Shown here in pieces: positions 59,828-64,000 of a stretch of DNA of 64,000 bases; the first letter of the stretch is position 1; each line of letters starts with the position of its first letter. The DNA is from DASQJL01 sp036380835 (GTDB lineage Bacteria; Eisenbacteria; RBG-16-71-46; SZUA-252): NCBI GenBank assembly GCA_036380835.1, contig DASVDZ010000032.1:1-64000 (forward strand), in the 5' to 3' direction. The notes beneath the pieces are model-generated. The model saw only the letters and a program-made list of their open reading frames with translations. It was not told the DNA's origin and did not search any database. The position numbers and the translations under genes were made by a program.

Positions 59828-60870
59828 TGAGGGTGCCGGTGGTGCAGGTCCGGCACGTGCGGGTGGCGGTGGACGAGCGGCTCGTGCACGTGGGGATGCG
59901 TGTGCCGGTGCGAGGCGGGCAGGCCGGGATGGCGATGGGTGTGGTGGCCGTCGTCGTGACGGTGGCTGTGCGTGTGTCCCATCGCCTCGTGGGCGTGCTC
60001 GTGCTCGTGTGACGCCGTGAGCATGAGCCCGATGCCCGCCGCCATGACGCCTCCCGCGAGGAGTTGGACGGCCAGCGCGTGCTCCCGGAAGAGCGCCCAC
60101 GCGAGGAGCACGCCGAGAAACGGGGAGCTGGCGAACACCATCTGCGAGCGGCTCGCCCCGAGCTGCTGCGCCGACGAGATGTAGAGCACGATCGACACGC
60201 CGTAGCTCAGGGCGCCCACGAGCAGCGCGGGCAAGACGATCCCCGGCCGCAGAGGCGCCGGCTCGAGGAGCAGACCGAGGGTGAGATTCACGGCGCCCGC
60301 GGCCAGGCCCTTGACCAGGGTCGTCTGCGCGGGCGTGTAACCGCTGACGAGCGACGTCAGGTTGTTGTCGATCCCCCAGCAGACGCACGCGAGGGCGACG
60401 AGGAGGCCCGCCTGGACGCTCGTTCGCCCCTCCGGCAACGCCAACAGAGCCCCGGCCGCGACGATCAGGGCGGCCGCCGCCCACGTGCGCCGATCCACGT
60501 GCTCGCGGAAGACCGCCCACGCGAGCACGGTCGTCGCCACCGTCTCGAGGGTGAGCCAGAGCGAGACCGAAGCCGCGGGGGCGAGCCTGAGTCCCAGGAG
60601 CAGGAGCACCGGCGCGAGCATCCCTCCGAAGAAGACCGCCCCACCCAGAAGGCCGATCTGCCCCCGGTTCGTCCTGAGGGCCGCCGTGCTGCCGCGGAAG
60701 CTGGCGGGAGCGACCGCGAGCGCGGCGCCGAGGTAGAATAGCCCGGCCAACACGAGGGGGCTCGACGAACGGAGCAGGGTCTTGGCCAACGGCGTGGAGG
60801 CGCCGAAGAGCAGGGCCGCCGCGAGCGCCAGGATGACGGCGCGCGGAGATGATCGGAAGGTGCCGGTCAT
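59824..60870 (-). CDS. EamA/DMT-superfamily transporter with a His-rich C-terminal tail
   Basis: 348 aa. About ten membrane helices in two EamA repeats (AVILALAAALLFGASTPLAK ... ALLVGALSYGVSIVLYISSA), then a tail of about 63 residues containing 24 His, in runs such as HEHEHAH, HTHSHRHDDGHHTHRH and HRHTHPHVH. EamA proteins move small metabolites or amino acids; a His-rich tail of this density is usual for Ni/Co/Zn/Cu-binding proteins. It starts at ATG 60870, divergent from a His/Met-rich outer-membrane-like protein. The tail is in the same frame with no stop, and the opposite frame makes no better protein, so it is not a frameshift artefact. Confidence 0.85.
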   Translation of the reverse strand: MTGTFRSSPRAVILALAAALLFGASTPLAKTLLRSSSPLVLAGLFYLGAALAVAPASFRGSTAALRTNRGQIGLLGGAVFFGGMLAPVLLLLGLRLAPAASVSLWLTLETVATTVLAWAVFREHVDRRTWAAAALIVAAGALLALPEGRTSVQAGLLVALACVCWGIDNNLTSLVSGYTPAQTTLVKGLAAGAVNLTLGLLLEPAPLRPGIVLPALLVGALSYGVSIVLYISSAQQLGASRSQMVFASSPFLGVLLAWALFREHALAVQLLAGGVMAAGIGLMLTASHEHEHAHEAMGHTHSHRHDDGHHTHRHPGLPASHRHTHPHVHEPLVHRHPHVPDLHHRHPH

Positions 60871-60958
60871 CGGCGACCCGGCGATCGCGACGCGTCCATG
60901 GTGTCCTCATACATCGGAATCGGGAATCGCCGCAATGGGCTTCGATCGAGGAGGGTGG

Positions 60959-62239
60959 ATGCCGCGTCGCGCGAGCGTTTGGGTTCTGGGTGTCACGGTC
61001 TGCCTGCTCACCGGTCCGCGGGCGTTCGCCCAGGGGCACGATTCGATGCCCGGCATGGAGCACGAGCACCACGGCGGCATGAGCGGCATGTACGGTCCCT
61101 ATCCCATGACGCGCGAGTCCTCCGGCACCGCCTGGCAGCCCGACCGCGGCCTGCATCGCGGCATCCACGAGACGAAGGGGCCGTGGACCCTCATGCTCCA
61201 CGGATCGGCCGATTTCGTCTGGGACGACCAGGGCGGCCCGCGCGGCGAGGAGAAGGCCTTCTCAGGCAACATGCTCATGGGGATGGCGCGGCGAACGCTC
61301 GGGCCGGGCACGCTCGGACTCCGCACGATGGTCTCGCTCGAGCCCGCGACGATCGGCAAGGAGGGCTACCCGCTCCTCCTCCAGACGGGGGAGACGGCGA
61401 ACGGCCGGACCCACCTGATCGACCGCCAGCACCCGCACGACCTCTTCATGGAGCTGGCGGCTTCCTACAGCGTGTCGAGCGGCAACCGCTCCGCGTTCGT
61501 CTATGCCGGCCTTCCGGGGGAGCCCGCGCTCGGCCCGCCGGCCTTCATGCACCGGTTCTCGGGGATGGCGATCCCCGCGTCCCCGATCACGCACCACTGG
61601 CTCGACTCGTCCCACATCACGTACGGGGTCGTGACCGCCGGGGCGGTCCTGGGGGCGGCCAAGGTCGAGGCGTCGGCGTTTCGAGGCCGCGAGCCGGACC
61701 AGAACCGCTACGGGATCGAATCGCCGAAGCTCGACTCGCACTCCTTCCGCGTCTCCTTGAATCCCGCACCCTCCTGGGCGCTCCAGGCGAGCTACGGGCG
61801 GCTCGCGAGCCCGGAGCAGCTCGCCCCCGACGTGGACGTGGATCGCACGACGCTCTCGGCCATCTACGCCGCCGACTGCGGCTCCGCGCACTGGGAGACG
61901 ACGCTCGCTTGGGGACGGAACCGGAACCGGCCCGGCCACACGCTCGACGGGATCGACCTCGAGACGGCGGCGCGCGTCGCGGAGAAGCACACCTTCTTCG
62001 CCCGGGCGGAGCGCGCCGAGAAGGACGAGCTCTTCCCTGCGAGCGATCCGCGCGACGGCCGGGTCTTCGACGTGGGGCAGGTGAGCGCGGGCTACCGCTT
62101 CGACTTCTGGCGCCGCGGACACGCGGCCCTCGGCGTCGGCGCGATGGGGACCGTCTCGATCGTGCCGCGGAGCATCCAGGATGCCTACGGCGACGGTCCC
62201 ACGTCGGGAATGCTGTTCGCGCACGCCGAGTTGCGGTGA
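60959..62239 (+). CDS. Outer-membrane beta-barrel-like protein with His/Met-rich N-terminus
   Basis: 426 aa from the ATG at 60959, with GAGGAGGG just upstream. The signal peptide (VWVLGVTVCLLTG, cleavage at AFA-Q) is followed by a copper-protein-like segment (HDSMPGMEHEHHGGMSGMYG). The rest is alternating strands typical of a barrel: FSGNMLMGMARRTLGPGTLG, LIDRQHPHDLFMELAASYSV, FMHRFSGMAIPASPITHHWL, ending with YRFDFWRRGHAALGVGAMGT and an aromatic/charged C-terminus. No family I can name. It is divergent from the His-tailed transporter (88 bases between starts), pointing to a shared metal-related role. An upstream frame from 60782 overlaps that gene and lacks a signal peptide, so it was rejected. 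Confidence 0.75.
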   Translation: MPRRASVWVLGVTVCLLTGPRAFAQGHDSMPGMEHEHHGGMSGMYGPYPMTRESSGTAWQPDRGLHRGIHETKGPWTLMLHGSADFVWDDQGGPRGEEKAFSGNMLMGMARRTLGPGTLGLRTMVSLEPATIGKEGYPLLLQTGETANGRTHLIDRQHPHDLFMELAASYSVSSGNRSAFVYAGLPGEPALGPPAFMHRFSGMAIPASPITHHWLDSSHITYGVVTAGAVLGAAKVEASAFRGREPDQNRYGIESPKLDSHSFRVSLNPAPSWALQASYGRLASPEQLAPDVDVDRTTLSAIYAADCGSAHWETTLAWGRNRNRPGHTLDGIDLETAARVAEKHTFFARAERAEKDELFPASDPRDGRVFDVGQVSAGYRFDFWRRGHAALGVGAMGTVSIVPRSIQDAYGDGPTSGMLFAHAELR

Positions 62240-62245
62240 GGCACG

Positions 62246-64000
62246 TCAACGGGCGATGAGCACCCTCCCCGTCTCGATCCCATCCGCCGTCTCGATCCGG
62301 AAGAAGTAGATCCCGGACGGGAGCGGGCGGCCCGCGTCGTCGCGCGCATCGAGCGGAACGTGGCGCGCGCCCGCCGAGGTCGCCGTCTCGAAGAGCGAGC
62401 GCACCAGGCGCCCGTTGAGATCGAACAGCCGGATTCGCGCGGGTCCGGGCTTCGCCGCGGTGAACGAAAGGTCCCCGCCGGAGCGAAGCGGGTTCGGCGT
62501 GACCTGCGCCGCCTGAGACGCGCCGTCGCCGAAGACCTCCACCGTGGCGGTCCCCACGAACGCGCCGCCGGTGACGAGCTGCCCCTCGACGGTCACCTCC
62601 ACCTCGTTCTTCCCGGAAGGCAGCCCCGCGAAGAGCCTCCGCAGATCCTCCTTCGCGAAACAGACCGTGAGATCGGGAATCCCGTTCTTGTCCGCGTCCC
62701 CGCCGACCGCGCTCTTGTCCGACTCGGACGCGATAGAAGGGCCGCTCCCCGCCGGGTACCGGAGAACGACGGATGAGAGCACCACCTGGTCGATCGAGAA
62801 GCAGCCCCCGGCGGGCTCCACCTCGGTGCACCAACGCGGCTTCTGCGATCCCAGGCGGATGGCCCGATCCCCGCCGGTCTGGAAGAGCCGGGCGTCGCAG
62901 GCGGCCGCGATGTTGGCCGTCGTCGAGGCACTCCCGGTGAGTCCCTCGGGGTCGGTCACGACGAGCGTCACCGTGTAGAGGGCCGGGACCACGTACGTGT
63001 GGGCCGGCATCACGCCCGAGCCCGCGGTCTGGTCCCCGAAGTCCCATTGATAGGTGAGCGCCTCGCCCTCCGGGTCAGAAGACGCCGAGCCGTCGAACGT
63101 CAACGGCACGGCCACCAGACCGAAATACGGCCCGCCGGGGTTCGCGATCGGCGCGAGATCGCAGACTCCCGCTTGGAGCACCGTGATGCCGGTCGAAGCC
63201 GACCCGGAGAGGGCATTGGAGGCGGTGAACGTCACGTTGTAGCTGCCTCCCGAGGCGAGATCCGGCGTCCAACTGAACGTGCCCGAGGTATGCGACGGGC
63301 CCGAGGTGAACGTCGCTCCGAGCGGGAGGGGCGAGGCGGTCAGCGAGTTGATGACGTCGCCGTCGGGATCGAAGGCGGTGACCGTGAACGTCAGGGGCGT
63401 GAGCGGACAGACGCTCTCGACCGACGGCGCGGTCACGACCGGCGGCCGATCCGGCCCGAGCCCCACCGAGATGGCCGTCGTGGCGCTGCCGCTCAGGGAG
63501 GCTTCGTCGACCGCCGTGAAGGTCACGTAGTACGTGCCGCTCTGGGAGAAGGTCGGGGTCCAGTCGAAGGTCCCGGAGGTGTTGGTCGCGTTGGGCGTGA
63601 ACGTCGCGAAGGCGGGAAGCGGCGCGGCCGTCAACGACGTGATGGCCAGGCCGTCCGGAGAGGACGCGAAGACGGTGAACCTGAGATCGACGTTCGTGAC
63701 CCCGCTCGCCGTGGCGGGGGCGGTCACGACGGGAGGCTGGTCGCAGGCATTCAGGACGGCGATGCTCGTGGAGGCGGTTCCGGTGAGCGCATTCGCGGCC
63801 GTGAACGTCACCGTGTAGGACCCCGCCTGCGTGAAGCTTGGCGTCCAGCTGAACGTGCCGGACGTCTGGGCCGCGCTGGCGCTGAACGTGGCGCCCGTCG
63901 GAAGCGGCGAGGCGGTCAGGGAATTGATCGGATCGCCGTCCGGATCGGACGCCGAGACCGTGAACGCGAGCAGGACGGCTTCGCACGCGTTCTCCGTGGC
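62246..64000 (-). CDS. Secreted Ig-repeat/PKD/FlgD protein, 5' end outside window
   Basis: At least 584 residues; the frame is open to base 64000, so start and signal peptide lie beyond the window. At least three ~97-residue Ig-like repeats (each with xDPDGDxINSLTASPLP, TSGTFSWTP and GSYxVTFTA) are followed by a PKD domain (ANPGGPYFGLVAVPLTFDGS, YQWDFGD, YTVTLVVTDPEG), then a ~120-residue module with DADKNGIPDL (62672-62701) that also occurs in the protein at 5971-7878, then a FlgD-type Ig domain (VTPNPLRSGGDL, RLFDLNGRLVRSL, SGIYFFRIE). It is a likely surface adhesin or matrix protein. It converges on the outer-membrane-like gene with 6 bases between stops. Confidence 0.88.
   Translation of the reverse strand, partial: ATENACEAVLLAFTVSASDPDGDPINSLTASPLPTGATFSASAAQTSGTFSWTPSFTQAGSYTVTFTAANALTGTASTSIAVLNACDQPPVVTAPATASGVTNVDLRFTVFASSPDGLAITSLTAAPLPAFATFTPNATNTSGTFDWTPTFSQSGTYYVTFTAVDEASLSGSATTAISVGLGPDRPPVVTAPSVESVCPLTPLTFTVTAFDPDGDVINSLTASPLPLGATFTSGPSHTSGTFSWTPDLASGGSYNVTFTASNALSGSASTGITVLQAGVCDLAPIANPGGPYFGLVAVPLTFDGSASSDPEGEALTYQWDFGDQTAGSGVMPAHTYVVPALYTVTLVVTDPEGLTGSASTTANIAAACDARLFQTGGDRAIRLGSQKPRWCTEVEPAGGCFSIDQVVLSSVVLRYPAGSGPSIASESDKSAVGGDADKNGIPDLTVCFAKEDLRRLFAGLPSGKNEVEVTVEGQLVTGGAFVGTATVEVFGDGASQAAQVTPNPLRSGGDLSFTAAKPGPARIRLFDLNGRLVRSLFETATSAGARHVPLDARDDAGRPLPSGIYFFRIETADGIETGRVLIAR
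63155..64000 (-). repeat. Tandem ~291-base coding repeats
   Basis: Three consecutive copies encode Ig-like units of ~97 aa: 63155-63445, 63446-63736, and a partial copy from 63737 to the window edge. Shared strings include PPVVTAP and SGTF(D/S)WTP. The copies differ at many residues, so this is old internal duplication, not a recent expansion. Confidence 0.75.

Noticed and set aside
59824..60020. His-rich tail of the EamA transporter as an out-of-frame artefact
   Set aside because: The tail continues the transporter frame without a break and ends at a stop that overlaps the leuD-like stop; the plus-strand frames here give no recognisable protein.

Overview
The window is a very GC-rich, densely coded bacterial chromosome segment with about 46 protein genes, four tRNA genes and no gene-free stretch over 300 bases. 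Lipopolysaccharide-type genes (LapA/LapB-like, LpxL-like), a TolC-type efflux set and porin-like secreted proteins point to a diderm. Two large secreted proteins end in FlgD-like Ig modules, and there are many GTG/TTG starts. Together these suggest a GC-rich lineage near the FCB group, for example Eisenbacteria-like. That placement is inference; no rRNA is present. I saw no CRISPR array, insertion sequence or phage gene.

Layout. 1-5727: a six-gene efflux operon (outer-membrane channel, periplasmic adaptor, two ABC ATPases, two ABC-2 permeases). 5971-13492: accessory genes (Ig/FlgD protein, membrane protein, P5C dehydrogenase, PEP-CTERM-like secreted protein, MurC/Mpl-like ligase, tRNA-Ala, small secreted protein). 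13650-26075: a long housekeeping run: inactive M16-like protein, trpS, scpA, scpB, rluB-type gene, hisC, aroA, a cmk-plsC fusion, ispH, rpsA, mtaB. 26146-35348: lapA, lapB, a SPOR protein, mutS, a permuted-looking S55 peptidase-like protein and a secreted propeller-like protein. 35589-42080: GAF/degenerate-GGDEF protein, M24 peptidase, mutL, miaA, tRNA-Gly. 42192-54256: DUF512 radical-SAM protein, der, plsY, gpsA, MerR regulator, tRNA-Pro, LpxL-like acyltransferase, GT2, surE, pcm, second tRNA-Pro, acyP, sigma factor, Mg-type P-ATPase. 54380-64000: small orphan, a five-gene branched-dicarboxylate cluster (LeuB/IDH-like, HMG-CoA-lyase-like, CaiB-type CoA transferase, LeuC-like, LeuD-like), a His-tailed EamA transporter divergent from a His/Met-rich outer-membrane-like protein, and a truncated repeat/PKD/FlgD protein.

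What stands out: the five-gene acid cluster; the His-rich divergent pair; an S55 domain whose Ser and His halves are in the opposite order from SpoIVB; two genes whose ribosome-binding sites point to non-standard starts (plsY ATT, propeller gene CTG); a cmk-plsC fusion; surE-pcm-sigma synteny recalling the rpoS locus; a shared C-terminal module in the two FlgD-type proteins; and five promoters whose -35 box contains the TGA stop codon of the gene upstream.
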